Numbered from the stretch's first letter, positions 25,388 to 35,460 are shown. The stretch is 64,000 bases of DNA from [Clostridium] hylemonae DSM 15053 (GCF_008281175.1 NZ_CP036524.1:1426001-1490000), one strand, 5' to 3'. Translations and numbers: made by a program. The notes: a model not told the origin generated them from the letters alone.

Positions 25388-26671
25388 ATGAACAAGGGGA
25401 GTATGCTCGGTTATGATCTGAACGAGAAGAGCTGTCAGATAAGTTATTATGATGAGACAAAAGATGAGCCGGTGACGATGGAAGTCGCGGTGGATAATTA
25501 CCAGATTCCTCTCATGCTTGGATATTTTAAGGACCGCTGGGTTTACGGCAAAGAGGCAAAGAGACTGGCGACGGTCAATGAGGGGTGCACGGTCACAGAT
25601 CTTTTCAACCGGGCGGTCAGACAGGAAAAAGTCCGGGTCGGGGCGAAGACGCACGACGCGGTCTGGCTTCTGGCCAAGTTTATAAGCCTGTCGCTTGAGG
25701 AATTTGACGAGATCACGTATATCACTTTCTCAGTCCCTGAGAATAATATCGATATGACGAAGATGCTGAAGGGGATCGGAAGACATCTCGGAATAGAGAA
25801 GGGCCATATCTGCGTTCAGGATTATAAGGAAAGCTTCTGTCACTATATGTTCTATCAGCCGAAAGAACTGTGGCAGTATGAGTCGGCGCTTTTTTACTGT
25901 GATGCCCGTGAGATCAAGGCATACATGCTGCGCAGACTCAACGCGGTCGCCGGCCGGGGGAATGAAATGTTCGTCACGGTCGATGAAGTGGCAAGCGCTC
26001 AGATGAAAGAGCTGGAAGCTATTTATCCGGTGCTGAATGTGGATAAGGCAAAGGACGCGGACGGCAGGTTCAAGACTTTCATACAGAGTGTCTTTGAGAA
26101 GAAGGTCGTCTCGTCTGTTTACCTGACCGGGGAAGGATTTGAGAACAATTGGTATCCAAACTCGCTGAAGGTACTCTGCAACGGCAGAAGGGCATTTCTC
26201 GGAAATAATCTTTACAGCAAGGGAGCCTGCTATACATCCATCCGCAGATGCCGGGATTACGATGAAGGTCCTGTCTATCTGGACGAGACGAAGATGACCG
26301 AGCAGATATGCCTGCGCATGCGGGTGGACGGACAGGAAGGCTGGTATCCGATCGTCTCATGGGGAACGCACTGGTATGAGGCGGACGGACAGTGGGAAGT
26401 GATACTGGAAGATACGTCGGACGTTGAGATACATATCGAGACGCTGGCGGCAGGGGATCTCCAGGTGGAAACGGTACAGCTTGACGGTCTGCCGGAGAGG
26501 AAGGACTACTCTCTGCGTCTTCAGATCGAGACGATGTTTCTCGATGAGAGAACGTGTAAACTCAGGCTTAAAGATATCGGATTCGGTGAATTCTATCCGT
26601 CTTCCGGCTTTCAGGTGGAGAAGGAGATACATTTAGGAGGAATCAATGGGCAGTTTAATTCTATGTCATAA
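25388..26671 (+). CDS. DUF5716 family protein, Hsp70/actin-like fold suspected
   Basis: 427 residues, start 17 bases after the DUF5717 gene behind GGAGAGGAGG. The N-terminus MLGYDLNEKSCQISYYDE looks like a phosphate-1 loop of an Hsp70/actin-type ATPase (GxDxG-like start), and VYLTGEGFENNWY followed by GRRAFLGNNLYSKGA resembles the adenosine motif and C-terminal part of that fold. Whether it hydrolyses ATP is uncertain, since the canonical residues are loosely kept. The C-terminal 130 residues are beta-rich. The family is always found with DUF5717 as far as I know. Function unknown; a chaperone-like partner for the giant protein is a reasonable guess. Confidence 0.75.
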   Translation: MNKGSMLGYDLNEKSCQISYYDETKDEPVTMEVAVDNYQIPLMLGYFKDRWVYGKEAKRLATVNEGCTVTDLFNRAVRQEKVRVGAKTHDAVWLLAKFISLSLEEFDEITYITFSVPENNIDMTKMLKGIGRHLGIEKGHICVQDYKESFCHYMFYQPKELWQYESALFYCDAREIKAYMLRRLNAVAGRGNEMFVTVDEVASAQMKELEAIYPVLNVDKAKDADGRFKTFIQSVFEKKVVSSVYLTGEGFENNWYPNSLKVLCNGRRAFLGNNLYSKGACYTSIRRCRDYDEGPVYLDETKMTEQICLRMRVDGQEGWYPIVSWGTHWYEADGQWEVILEDTSDVEIHIETLAAGDLQVETVQLDGLPERKDYSLRLQIETMFLDERTCKLRLKDIGFGEFYPSSGFQVEKEIHLGGINGQFNSMS

Positions 26672-27428
26672 GAAAAAAGCAAAACAGCCATACGAGATCA
26701 CGAGGATCCATATACGTATATACACGATAGAAGAGCTGTGCTATTACATCTGCAACAACCTCTACCTGATAGATTACACGATCATGAACACCCAGCTCTG
26801 CGACTGGATAGAGCAGGAGCTTGAGCTTAAAGCGCTGGCGGAGAGACTGAGGCAGGAGATCACGCAGAGCTGTTCCGCGGAACAGTTTGTGCTGACCATT
26901 CTCAAGGAGTCCACCATATACGGGCAGGCGGATATCAACAAGATACAGAGTATACTGGAACAGCTGCAGAACCAGAATGAAGTGGAGCGGGAGAAATATA
27001 AGGCGGACAGTCTTCTAAAGAGCGGGGAGTACGCTTCTGCAATCCTCGTGTATCAGGCGATCGTGAGCAGGGAGTGGGACGATTCACTGGACAAGGCTTT
27101 TTACGGGCGTATCTATGGCTGTCTCGGTACGGCATACGGGCGTCTGTTCTTATATGAGGAAGCGGCAAAGATGTATCAGGAGGCTTACCGTCTCTGTGAG
27201 GAGCCGCAGATGCTGAAAGCATATATTTACAGCTGCTACAGAGGCATGCAGGATGAGAAGTTCGTAAAGATGATGTCGGGCAATCCGGCGTATTTAAGCA
27301 CGGCGTCTCTGCTGAAGGAAGATGTGAAGAGAATACGCAGGGAGATCGACATGGATATCAGCAAAGAGCAGCTGGACCAGTGGAAAAAAGAGTACCGCAG
27401 GATTGACAAGAATCACGGAATATGCTAA
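26646..27428 (+). CDS. TPR-containing protein of the DUF5717 operon
   Basis: 260 residues. The gene overlaps the end of the DUF5716 gene by 26 bases, with AGGAGG five bases before the ATG, so translation is coupled. The C-terminal half (about 110-220) has TPR-like helices (ADSLLKSGEYASAILVYQAI, then CLGTAYGRLFLYEEAAKMYQEAYRL). The N-terminal part, YEITRIHIRIYTIEELCYYI, has no fold I recognise. It probably bridges or assembles the two upstream proteins. No signal peptide. Confidence 0.75.
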   Translation: MGSLILCHKKKAKQPYEITRIHIRIYTIEELCYYICNNLYLIDYTIMNTQLCDWIEQELELKALAERLRQEITQSCSAEQFVLTILKESTIYGQADINKIQSILEQLQNQNEVEREKYKADSLLKSGEYASAILVYQAIVSREWDDSLDKAFYGRIYGCLGTAYGRLFLYEEAAKMYQEAYRLCEEPQMLKAYIYSCYRGMQDEKFVKMMSGNPAYLSTASLLKEDVKRIRREIDMDISKEQLDQWKKEYRRIDKNHGIC

Positions 27429-27531
27429 TATAACAGAGCGATTTAGTGTGGTAAAGTAATCAATTGATGAACTGATAACACGGTACAGTGAATGGACATC
27501 GCATGCGGTCGCAGATGAGGAGGAAGCATAT

Positions 27532-28401
27532 ATGAAAAGAAAATTAGCAGTATTACTCGTTCTTGTAATGGTTGCGGGAATGACGGCAGCGGGATGCGGA
27601 AATAAAGAAGATAAGAAAGCTGACGCTAAGACAGACAGCAAAGAAGAAAAAGCAGACAATGACGACGGCACGTTTGTCGTGGGATTTGACGCTGCATTTC
27701 CGCCGTACGGCTACAAGGACGACAACGGGGAATATGTGGGATTTGATCTTGACCTTGCGCAGGAAGTGTGCGACAGAAACGGCTGGAAGCTTAAAAAGCA
27801 GCCGATAGACTGGGATTCAAAAGATATGGAGCTGAGTTCAGGAACGATCGACTGTATCTGGAACGGATTTACGATGAACGGAAGAGAAGACAAATATACA
27901 TGGTCAGACCCGTATGTAGATAACAGCCAGGTGATCGTTGTCCCGGAGGACTCCGACATAAAGGAATTTAAAGACCTGGCCGGGAAGATGGTGGAAGTGC
28001 AGGCCGATTCTTCCGCGCTGCATACACTTGAGAGTGATGACAAAGAAGAGGGCGGACAGGCGGAACTGGCTGCCACATTCGGAGCGTTAAACCAGGTGGC
28101 GGATTATAATACAGCGTTCATGGACCTGGAGTCAGGGGCATGTGAGGCGATCGCCATGGACGTAGGAGTTGCCAATTACCAGATCGACAGCAGAGGCGGC
28201 GGGTTCCGCCTGCTCGATGAGAAACTTTCCACAGAGCAGTACGGGATCGGATTCAAAAAAGGAAATGAAGAGCTGCGTGATACGGTACAGAAGACGCTGA
28301 ATGAGATGGCAGAGGACGGCACTTTGGACAAGATCGTTGAAAAGTGGGCCGACGGCGGCATCAGCGCAGATGCGGTCTGCCTCGGAAAACAGGCCGAATA
28401 G
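27532..28401 (+). CDS. Amino-acid ABC transporter, substrate-binding lipoprotein
   Basis: 289 residues. A lipoprotein signal ends in the lipobox AAGC at about residues 19-22, then a charged linker, then an SBP_bac_3 domain starting VVGFDAAFPPYGYKDDNGEY. The domain layout is that of polar amino-acid binding proteins (glutamine, cystine, histidine, lysine types). The permease and ATPase genes follow, making a complete importer. The ligand cannot be read from motifs alone. A hairpin after the stop may keep this gene's mRNA more abundant than the rest. Confidence 0.92.
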   Translation: MKRKLAVLLVLVMVAGMTAAGCGNKEDKKADAKTDSKEEKADNDDGTFVVGFDAAFPPYGYKDDNGEYVGFDLDLAQEVCDRNGWKLKKQPIDWDSKDMELSSGTIDCIWNGFTMNGREDKYTWSDPYVDNSQVIVVPEDSDIKEFKDLAGKMVEVQADSSALHTLESDDKEEGGQAELAATFGALNQVADYNTAFMDLESGACEAIAMDVGVANYQIDSRGGGFRLLDEKLSTEQYGIGFKKGNEELRDTVQKTLNEMAEDGTLDKIVEKWADGGISADAVCLGKQAE

Positions 28402-28423
28402 AGAGTGTATTATACATAACAGA

Positions 28424-28450
28424 GGTCAGGTCAGAAAGGCCTGGCCTTTT
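28424..28450 (+). terminator. Leaky terminator between binding protein and permease
   Basis: GGTCAGG (28424-28430) pairs with CCTGGCC (28440-28446) with one G-U, followed by TTTT. The weak structure fits partial read-through, giving excess binding protein over membrane subunits, a common arrangement. Confidence 0.55.
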
Positions 28451-28499
28451 CAGTCTCAAAGAGAATATATCTAGAAATGTGATTCGGAGGAATGAGTAG

Positions 28500-29150
28500 A
28501 TGAATATGGCTTTGATTCTAAAACAGCTGGCCGGAGGTATGGTCGTATCGATAGAGATATTTGCGGCAACGCTGATTTTTTCGCTTCCGCTCGGGCTGAT
28601 CGTGTCGTTCGGAAGAATGTCCAGGATTAAGCCCGTACAGTGGATCACGAAGCTGTACATATCGATCATGCGAGGTACGCCGCTTATGCTCCAGCTGATG
28701 GTAGTATATTACGGACCTTATTATTTGTTCGGGATGCGGATATCGGCAACGTACCGTATGACGGCGGTGCTGATCGGATTTGCGATAAATTACGCCGCGT
28801 ATTTCGCGGAGATATACAGGGGCGGTATAGAGTCCATATCAGAAGGACAGTATGAGGCGGCCCGGGTGCTCGGTTATACAAGGCCCCAGACATTTTTCCG
28901 GATCATACTTCCGCAGGTGATGAAGCGGATCCTTCCGTCAGTCACAAACGAAGTGATCACGCTTGTAAAAGATACCTCTCTGGCGTTTGTCGTAGCGGTG
29001 CCGGAGATGTTCACGACCGCGAAACAGATTGCCGCGGCCCAGACGTCCATGACGGCATTCGTGGCGGCTGGTATCTTTTATTACGTGTTTAATCTGGTCG
29101 TGGCTGTTGTGATGGAAGCGATAGAAAACAAATTAAACTATTACCGTTAG
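28500..29150 (+). CDS. Amino-acid ABC transporter, permease
   Basis: 216-residue HisM/GlnP-type permease with five hydrophobic helices. The EAA-type cytoplasmic loop is present as [25 protein letters not shown], which docks on the ATPase. The ATG follows GGAGGAATGAG. It functions as a homodimer by family precedent, since only one permease gene is here. The ATPase gene starts 11 bases downstream. Confidence 0.93.
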   Translation: MNMALILKQLAGGMVVSIEIFAATLIFSLPLGLIVSFGRMSRIKPVQWITKLYISIMRGTPLMLQLMVVYYGPYYLFGMRISATYRMTAVLIGFAINYAAYFAEIYRGGIESISEGQYEAARVLGYTRPQTFFRIILPQVMKRILPSVTNEVITLVKDTSLAFVVAVPEMFTTAKQIAAAQTSMTAFVAAGIFYYVFNLVVAVVMEAIENKLNYYR

Positions 29151-29161
29151 GAGGATATGTC

Positions 29162-29851
29162 ATGAGTCTGTTGGAGATGCACAATATCAAGAAAAGTTTT
29201 GGCGAGACAGAGGTTCTGAAGGATATATCCCTCACGGTGGAAAAAGGAGAGGTTCTTGGCATTATCGGGCCGTCCGGCTCCGGGAAATCAACGCTTCTTC
29301 GGTGCGCCACTAACCTGGAGACTCCGGATTCGGGAGAGATACGGTACGAGGGCACCTTTGGCCTTGTATTCCAGAATTTTAATCTGTTTCCACATTATTC
29401 TGTTATGAAGAATATCATAGACGCGCCGCTCAAGGTGCAGAAACGGAAAAAAGAAGAGGTCATAGAAGAGGCCCGTATGCTGCTGGCAAAGATGGGGCTT
29501 CACGGCAAGGAGGATGCCTATCCGTACCAGTTGTCCGGCGGGCAGCAGCAGCGGGTATCCATCGCAAGAGCGCTCGCCATGAACCCGGACATCCTGTTTT
29601 TTGATGAGCCTACGTCCGCCCTCGATCCTGAACTTACAGGGGAGATCCTGAAAGTGATCAAAGACCTGGCTGCGGAACATATGACGATGGTCATCGTGAC
29701 CCACGAGATGAACTTTGCAAAGAATGTATCGGACCATATTATATTTATGGATAACGGTTATATTGCGGAACAGGGCACCCCGGAGGAAGTCTTTGGATCA
29801 TCCAACGAAAGAATGCAGGAGTTTCTCGGGAAATTTGGGCAAAACTTATAA
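29162..29851 (+). CDS. Amino-acid ABC transporter, ATP-binding protein
   Basis: 229 residues, slightly short for a GlnQ-type ATPase (about 240). Walker [12 protein letters not shown], the Q-loop [14 protein letters not shown], the signature [15 protein letters not shown] and Walker [16 protein letters not shown] are intact. It completes the three-gene polar amino-acid importer with the upstream binding protein and permease, and is closed by the hairpin at 29916. Confidence 0.94.
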   Translation: MSLLEMHNIKKSFGETEVLKDISLTVEKGEVLGIIGPSGSGKSTLLRCATNLETPDSGEIRYEGTFGLVFQNFNLFPHYSVMKNIIDAPLKVQKRKKEEVIEEARMLLAKMGLHGKEDAYPYQLSGGQQQRVSIARALAMNPDILFFDEPTSALDPELTGEILKVIKDLAAEHMTMVIVTHEMNFAKNVSDHIIFMDNGYIAEQGTPEEVFGSSNERMQEFLGKFGQNL

Positions 29852-29915
29852 GTGGATTACTGTTTATTAGAAAAACTTATAAATAAAAGTGTAATAAATA
29901 ATGAATAAGAATTTG

Positions 29916-29960
29916 TACAAGGCAGACAGGAATATTGCTTTTCCGTCTGCCTTGTATTAT
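29916..29960 (+). terminator. Hairpin after the amino-acid importer
   Basis: TACAAGGCAGAC (29916-29927) pairs perfectly with GTCTGCCTTGTA (29945-29956), 12 base pairs, followed by TTATACTTATA. The T-run is interrupted, but its position between two operons supports a terminator role. The rest of the 212-base gap before purC shows no riboswitch I can recognise. Confidence 0.6.
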
Positions 29961-30063
29961 ACTTATACGTGCATAAGGCGTATTGGCGCGTGTTTTCACA
30001 ATAACCGGCGCTGAGTATGCCTTTGATCTCAGAGGATAAAATAAGAAAAGGATGGGTGTTGAT

Positions 30064-30771
30064 ATGCAGAAATTAGAACAGTTATATGAAGGAAAAGCGA
30101 AAAAAGTCTTTAAGACAGAAGACCCGGATATTGTAATTGTAGACTATAAAGATGATGCCACGGCATTTAATGGAGAAAAAAAGGGAACAATCGTAGGGAA
30201 GGGTGTCATCAACAACCGTATGACAAACTATATTTTCCAGGTTCTTGAAAAAGAAGGAGTACCGACGCACTTTGTAGAAGAGCTGAGCGACAGAGAGACG
30301 GCAGTCAAAAGAGTGGAGATCGTTCCGCTTGAAGTGATCGTCCGCAATGTTGCAGCAGGAAGCTTTTCCAAGAGACTTGGAATTGAAGAGGGAACAAACT
30401 TACTGGCACCTACTCTTGAATTCAGCTATAAAGACGACGACCTCGGCGATCCGCTCATCAATGATTACATGGCGATCGCCATCGGCGCGTCCACAAGAGA
30501 AGAGATTGAAAAGATCACAGAATATACATTTAAAGTAAATGAAGTGCTCAAGAAATTCTTTGCGGAAGCAGGAATTGAGCTGATCGACTTTAAGATCGAA
30601 TTCGGAAGATTCCACGGAGACGTCATCCTGGCAGACGAGATCTCTCCGGATACGTGCCGTCTGTGGGATATCAATACACATGAGAAGCTGGACAAGGACC
30701 GTTTCCGCAGGGATATGGGCAATGTGGAGGACGCGTATCAGGAAGTGTTCAGGAGAATCGGCATAAAATAG
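30064..30771 (+). CDS. purC: SAICAR synthetase
   Basis: Joins CAIR and aspartate with ATP to form SAICAR in purine synthesis. 235 residues from the ATG at 30064, preferred over the in-frame ATG at 30052 because AGGATGG (30049-30055) is then at good spacing and the family starts [16 protein letters not shown]. The signature [18 protein letters not shown] and [10 protein letters not shown] are present. It begins a purC-purF-purB cluster, presumably one transcript, since the gaps are 18 and 50 bases and no terminator intervenes. No purine riboswitch is evident upstream. Confidence 0.96.
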   Translation: MQKLEQLYEGKAKKVFKTEDPDIVIVDYKDDATAFNGEKKGTIVGKGVINNRMTNYIFQVLEKEGVPTHFVEELSDRETAVKRVEIVPLEVIVRNVAAGSFSKRLGIEEGTNLLAPTLEFSYKDDDLGDPLINDYMAIAIGASTREEIEKITEYTFKVNEVLKKFFAEAGIELIDFKIEFGRFHGDVILADEISPDTCRLWDINTHEKLDKDRFRRDMGNVEDAYQEVFRRIGIK

Positions 30772-30789
30772 TAAGGAGCATAAACATTC

Positions 30790-32217
30790 ATGAACCAGTT
30801 TGAACAGGTCACAACAGGAATGGGAGAAGAATGTGGTGTATTTGGAGCCTATGATATGGATGGGGGCAATGTGGCCCCCACCGTATATTATGGGCTTTTT
30901 GCATTACAGCACCGCGGGCAGGAAAGCTGCGGCATCGCGGTGACGGACACATATGGAGAACGGAAAGTACGCTCGAAAAAAGGACTCGGTCTTGTCAACG
31001 ATGTATTTGACGGGGAGTCTCTTGAGGAACTGAAAGGGAATCTCGGAGTAGGACATGTCCGCTATTCTACAGCAGGGGGCTCCAGGGCGGAGAATGCCAT
31101 GCCTCTTGTCATAAACTATGTGAAAGGGACGCTGGTGATCGCCCACAACGGAAATCTGACGAACGCGATCGAGCTCAGACGGGAACTGGAATACACGGGC
31201 GCCATCTTCCAGACGACCATCGACTCGGAAGTGATCGCCTACCATATCGCCAGAGAGCGCCTGAACGTAGGAAAGGCAGAGGATGCCGTAAAGAATGCGA
31301 TGAAAAAGATCAGAGGGGCATACGCGCTTGTCGTCAGCTCTCCGAGAAAGATGATAGGGGCGCGAGATCCGTTTGGGCTGAAGCCGCTCTGTATCGGAAA
31401 GCGGGACAATACGTATATACTGGCGTCGGAAAGCTGCGCGCTCTCAGCGGTCGGCGCGGACTTTGTGCGCGACGTCGAACCGGGAGAGATCGTCTCTTTT
31501 ACGAAGAACGGGATAGAGTCCGACCGGAGCATGGCGATTCCCGCGGATAAACAGGCCAGGTGTATCTTTGAATATATTTATTTTGCAAGAACCGACAGTA
31601 CGCTGGACGGAGTAAATGTATACCATGCGCGCATCACCGCAGGCAGGGCGCTGGCAAAATCCTACCCGGTCGAAGCGGATCTGGTCGTCGGCGTGCCGGA
31701 TTCTGGTCTCGTGGCGGCAAAGGGGTATTCGGAAGAGTCCGGGATCCCATACGGCATGGCGTTCCACAAGAACAGCTACGTGGGCCGTACCTTTATCAAA
31801 CCGAGTCAGAGCGAGCGGGAGTCAAGCGTGAAGATCAAGCTCAATGTCATCGAGGAAGTGGTCCGGGGCAAACGTATTGTGATGGTGGACGATTCCATCG
31901 TGCGGGGCACGACCTGTGCCAATATCATTAAGATGCTGAAAAAGGCAGGCGCGTTGGAGGTTCATGTCAGAATAAGCTCGCCGCCGTTTCTGTATCCGTG
32001 TTATTTTGGCACCGATGTGCCGTCCAATGAGCAGCTGATCGCCCATGCGCACACACCCAAAGAGATACAGAAAATGATAGGGGCCGACTCTCTTGGATAT
32101 ATGGAGATCGACAGGCTGAAAGAAATGGTGGGAGATCTCGGGTACTGTGACGCGTGCTTTACCGGGAATTATCCGATGGAAGTGCCGGGCAGGGATGTGT
32201 CGCAGGCCTTTGAATAG
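30790..32217 (+). CDS. purF: Amidophosphoribosyltransferase
   Basis: First committed step of purine synthesis: PRPP plus glutamine to phosphoribosylamine. 475 residues. The N-terminal nucleophile glutaminase begins at Cys15 (GEECGVFGAY), so a 14-residue propeptide must be removed. The PRPP loop VMVDDSIVRGTT marks the phosphoribosyltransferase domain. C-terminal region: DACFTGNYP, with Cys residues of the type that bind the 4Fe-4S cluster of Bacillus-type PurF (CYFGTD and CDACF). The start is 18 bases after purC behind TAAGGAG. Confidence 0.96.
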   Translation: MNQFEQVTTGMGEECGVFGAYDMDGGNVAPTVYYGLFALQHRGQESCGIAVTDTYGERKVRSKKGLGLVNDVFDGESLEELKGNLGVGHVRYSTAGGSRAENAMPLVINYVKGTLVIAHNGNLTNAIELRRELEYTGAIFQTTIDSEVIAYHIARERLNVGKAEDAVKNAMKKIRGAYALVVSSPRKMIGARDPFGLKPLCIGKRDNTYILASESCALSAVGADFVRDVEPGEIVSFTKNGIESDRSMAIPADKQARCIFEYIYFARTDSTLDGVNVYHARITAGRALAKSYPVEADLVVGVPDSGLVAAKGYSEESGIPYGMAFHKNSYVGRTFIKPSQSERESSVKIKLNVIEEVVRGKRIVMVDDSIVRGTTCANIIKMLKKAGALEVHVRISSPPFLYPCYFGTDVPSNEQLIAHAHTPKEIQKMIGADSLGYMEIDRLKEMVGDLGYCDACFTGNYPMEVPGRDVSQAFE

Positions 32218-32267
32218 CCTGCAGAAGGAAGCGGCAAATATATGTTGATTGATGAAAGGAAAAAAAT

Positions 32268-33701
32268 ATGAGTACAGACAGATATGTAAGCCCGTTATCA
32301 GAACGTTACGCCAGCAGGGAGATGCAGTATATCTTTTCTCCGGACAAGAAGTTCCGCACATGGAGACGGCTCTGGATCGCGCTGGCAGAGACAGAGAAGG
32401 AACTGGGGCTTCCCATAACAGAGGAACAGATCGAAGAATTGAAGGAACATGCGGATGATATCAATTATGAAGTTGCAAAGGAGCGCGAAAAGCTCGTGCG
32501 CCACGATGTGATGTCACATGTGTACGCGTACGGCCAGCAATGCCCGAAGGCAAAAGGGATCATCCATCTCGGGGCAACGTCCTGCTATGTCGGTGACAAC
32601 ACGGACATTATAATCATGGCAGAGGCGCTTGAGATCGTGAGAAAGAAACTGGTCAATGTGATCGCAGAACTGGCTGAATTCGCAGATGAATACAAAGCGC
32701 TGCCGACGCTTGCGTTCACACATTTCCAGCCGGCCCAGCCTACGACGGTAGGAAAGAGAGCCACACTCTGGATGCAGGAATTTATGATGGATCTGGAAGA
32801 CCTGGAATATGTAAAAGGAAGCCTTAAGCTGCTCGGTTCCAAAGGAACGACCGGAACACAGGCAAGCTTTTTAGAGCTCTTTGACGGAGATCAGGAGACG
32901 ATCGACCGGATCGATCCGATGATCGCGGAGAAAATGGGCTTCAAGGCATGCTGTCCGGTATCGGGGCAGACTTACTCCCGTAAGGTGGACACGAGAGTTG
33001 TGAATGTACTTGCCGGGATCGCGGCAAGCGCGCACAAGCTGTCCAACGATATACGCCTTCTGCAGCATCTGAAGGAAGTGGAAGAGCCGTTTGAAAAGAC
33101 GCAGATCGGCTCCTCCGCGATGGCATATAAGAGAAACCCGATGAGAAGCGAGCGGATCGCGTCGCTGTCCCGCTATGTGATGGTGGATGCGCTGAACCCT
33201 GCCATCACGTCAGCTACCCAGTGGTTCGAGCGGACGCTCGATGACTCGGCGAACAAGCGTCTCAGCGTACCGGAAGGCTTCCTCGCAGTCGACGGCATAT
33301 TGGATCTGTGCCTGAATGTAGTGGACGGTCTCGTCGTATATCCGAAAGTGATCGAGAAGCGCCTTATGTCGGAGCTGCCTTTCATGGCCACGGAAAATAT
33401 CATGATGGACGCGGTGAAGGCCGGCGGCGACAGGCAGGAGCTGCATGAGAGGATCAGAGAACTGTCCATGGAGGCAGGGAAAAATGTGAAAGAAAAAGGT
33501 CTGGACAACAATCTCCTTGAGCTTATCGCGGCTGATCCTGCGTTTAACCTGAGTGAGGAAGAACTCAAAAAGACGATGGATCCGTCCAGATATACCGGAC
33601 GCGCGGCGCTGCAGGTGGAGGCATTTCTCAAAGATACGGTGGCCCCGGTCCTTGAGGCCAACAAGGATGTGCTCGGAATGAGCGCGGAGATCAACGTATA
33701 A
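32268..33701 (+). CDS. purB: Adenylosuccinate lyase
   Basis: Releases fumarate from SAICAR and from adenylosuccinate, acting twice in AMP synthesis. 477 residues, homotetrameric by family. The fumarase/aspartase signature is GSSAMAYKRNPMRSERI (near residue 283), and the THFQPAQPTTVGKR catalytic His segment is present. This longer form resembles the eukaryote-like PurB of clostridia. AAGGA precedes the ATG. It ends the purine cluster at the terminator 50 bases downstream. Confidence 0.96.
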   Translation: MSTDRYVSPLSERYASREMQYIFSPDKKFRTWRRLWIALAETEKELGLPITEEQIEELKEHADDINYEVAKEREKLVRHDVMSHVYAYGQQCPKAKGIIHLGATSCYVGDNTDIIIMAEALEIVRKKLVNVIAELAEFADEYKALPTLAFTHFQPAQPTTVGKRATLWMQEFMMDLEDLEYVKGSLKLLGSKGTTGTQASFLELFDGDQETIDRIDPMIAEKMGFKACCPVSGQTYSRKVDTRVVNVLAGIAASAHKLSNDIRLLQHLKEVEEPFEKTQIGSSAMAYKRNPMRSERIASLSRYVMVDALNPAITSATQWFERTLDDSANKRLSVPEGFLAVDGILDLCLNVVDGLVVYPKVIEKRLMSELPFMATENIMMDAVKAGGDRQELHERIRELSMEAGKNVKEKGLDNNLLELIAADPAFNLSEEELKKTMDPSRYTGRAALQVEAFLKDTVAPVLEANKDVLGMSAEINV

Positions 33702-33750
33702 GCGGCAGTAACAGGACGACAGCAGTTCTGAAATGATGAAAATCAGAAGA

Positions 33751-33786
33751 CGGCTGTCCGGGCGCAGGCCCGGGCAGCCGCTTTTT
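33751..33786 (+). terminator. Terminator of purCFB
   Basis: CGGCTGTCCGGGC (33751-33763) pairs with GCCCGGGCAGCCG (33768-33780), with a 4-base loop and CTTTTT behind it. Very strong. Confidence 0.9.
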
Positions 33787-33866
33787 CTTCCGTTTGGAAT
33801 GTCCCTATGTAATGCACGGGAACCTTTGGCATTTTTCACAAATCAGTAAAATGGAAAGAACGTGAA

Positions 33867-33959
33867 TTCAATATGTAATTTTGAATATTGAAGAAAAATC
33901 ACCAAAAATTATTACAAATGAAGAATCCTGTTGCAATTACTTTGTTAATAAATTATCAT
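33867..33959 (+). promoter_or_regulatory. Promoter region of the AGCS symporter gene
   Basis: The 320-base gap 33702-34022 holds the purB terminator, an 8-bp inverted repeat TTCAATAT/ATATTGAA (33867-33892) that could be an operator, and a promoter TTGCAA (33931-33936), 17 bases, TATCAT (33954-33959). A small hairpin ATACAG/CTGTAT (about 33974-33997) lies in the leader. Confidence 0.55.
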
Positions 33960-34022
33960 AGACTTATCAGATAATACAGTTTTGTTATCGGCTGTATTTA
34001 TGAGAGAAGGAGGGAATTTTGA

Positions 34023-35387
34023 ATGGAGACATTAAACAACATTGTCCTGACGATTCAGCACTATCTTGCGGACTACATACTGATCGCCGCTCTTTTGCTC
34101 GGCGGCATCTGGTTTACCGTAAGACTTGGCTTTATCCAGGTAAGAGGGTTTAAAGAAGGGATGAAGAGGACGTTCGGCGGACTGTTCCGGAAAAAAGGCG
34201 AGGCCGGAGCAGACGGCATGTCCTCATTCCAGGCGCTGGCGACAGCGATCGCGGCCCAGGTCGGCACAGGCAACATTGCCGGAGCGGCGACGGCGCTGGC
34301 GATCGGCGGTCCGGGAGCGATCTTCTGGATGTGGGTTGCGGCATTCCTCGGAATGGCAACCATATTTGCAGAAGCGATCATGGCACAGAAGTATAAATGC
34401 GTCGGTGAAGACGGAGTGGTGACAGGAGGTCCTGTATACTACATCCGCGCGGCATTTAAAGGCACGTTCGGCAAAGTGCTGGCAGGAATTTTTGCCGTAC
34501 TTATCATCTTCGCGCTCGGCTTCATGGGAAATGCGGTACAGTCCAACTCCATCGCGGCAGCGTTCCGCACAGCATTCGGCGTTCCGCAGGCGGTCATGGG
34601 CATCGTTATCGCTGTTCTGGCACTCGCCGTATTTATGGGCGGTATGAAGCGTATTGCCAAAGTGACGGAGACGATCGTACCGATCATGGCGGCGCTGTAT
34701 ATCGTGGGAGCATTGATCGTGATCATCTATAACTACAGGAACATACCGTACGCGTTCCACGCGATCATCGTCGGTGCGTTCAGCCCGTCCTCCATTGCAG
34801 GCGGCGCGGTCGGCGCGACGATCAAGCTGGCGCTGACAAAGGGTGTGGCGCGCGGTCTTTTTTCCAACGAGGCAGGTATGGGCTCTACTCCGCACGCACA
34901 TGCGGTCGCCAAGGTAGACCACCCGGTGGAGCAGGGATTTGTAGCCATGGTAGGCGTTTTCATCGATACGTTTGTAGTCCTTAATCTTACGGCGCTCGTT
35001 ATTATTACGACAAAGTCCATTCCGACAGGCAAGACGGGGGCGGAACTGAGCCAGTACGCGTTTTCCACATTGTTCGGAAAAGGCGGCGATATCTTTATCG
35101 CAGTTTGTATGTTCTTCTTTGCGTTTTCCACGATCGTCGGCTGGTATTTCTTCGGGCAGGCAAATATAAAATATCTGTTCGGGGCAAAAGCGGTCAAAGT
35201 ATATTCACTGCTGGTGGCAGCCTGCGTCGTGCTCGGCTCGCTTGCCCAGGTGGATCTCGTGTGGAACATGGCGGACTGCTTTAATTCCATGATGGTCATA
35301 CCGAATATCCTCGGCCTGTTCGCTTTGAGCGGAGTGATAAAGAAGGTGCACGACGACTACTATAAGAACTTTTTAAATAAGAAATAA
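34023..35387 (+). CDS. Amino-acid carrier protein, AGCS (alanine/glycine:cation symporter) family
   Basis: 454-residue integral membrane protein with about eleven helices. The AGCS signature region is clear: SFQALATAIAAQVGTGNIAGAATAL (Na+ and substrate site), followed by GPGAIFWMW and later GLFSNEAGMGSTPHAHA. The family imports alanine or glycine with Na+ or H+. The strong AAGGAGGG site lies eight bases before the ATG. Its place directly ahead of the glycine riboswitch and glycine reductase operon suggests glycine as physiological substrate; this is inference from context. Confidence 0.92.
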   Translation: METLNNIVLTIQHYLADYILIAALLLGGIWFTVRLGFIQVRGFKEGMKRTFGGLFRKKGEAGADGMSSFQALATAIAAQVGTGNIAGAATALAIGGPGAIFWMWVAAFLGMATIFAEAIMAQKYKCVGEDGVVTGGPVYYIRAAFKGTFGKVLAGIFAVLIIFALGFMGNAVQSNSIAAAFRTAFGVPQAVMGIVIAVLALAVFMGGMKRIAKVTETIVPIMAALYIVGALIVIIYNYRNIPYAFHAIIVGAFSPSSIAGGAVGATIKLALTKGVARGLFSNEAGMGSTPHAHAVAKVDHPVEQGFVAMVGVFIDTFVVLNLTALVIITTKSIPTGKTGAELSQYAFSTLFGKGGDIFIAVCMFFFAFSTIVGWYFFGQANIKYLFGAKAVKVYSLLVAACVVLGSLAQVDLVWNMADCFNSMMVIPNILGLFALSGVIKKVHDDYYKNFLNKK

Positions 35388-35460
35388 AAGTAAATATACA
35401 TAAAATTGAAGATGGTTTGTTGTATGAAATTAACAAATCGAACTTTCTCATTTGAAAAGG

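Noticed and set aside
29852-30063. Purine riboswitch ahead of purC
   Set aside because: The conserved loop sequences of the purine aptamer are not present; only the upstream operon's hairpin is seen.
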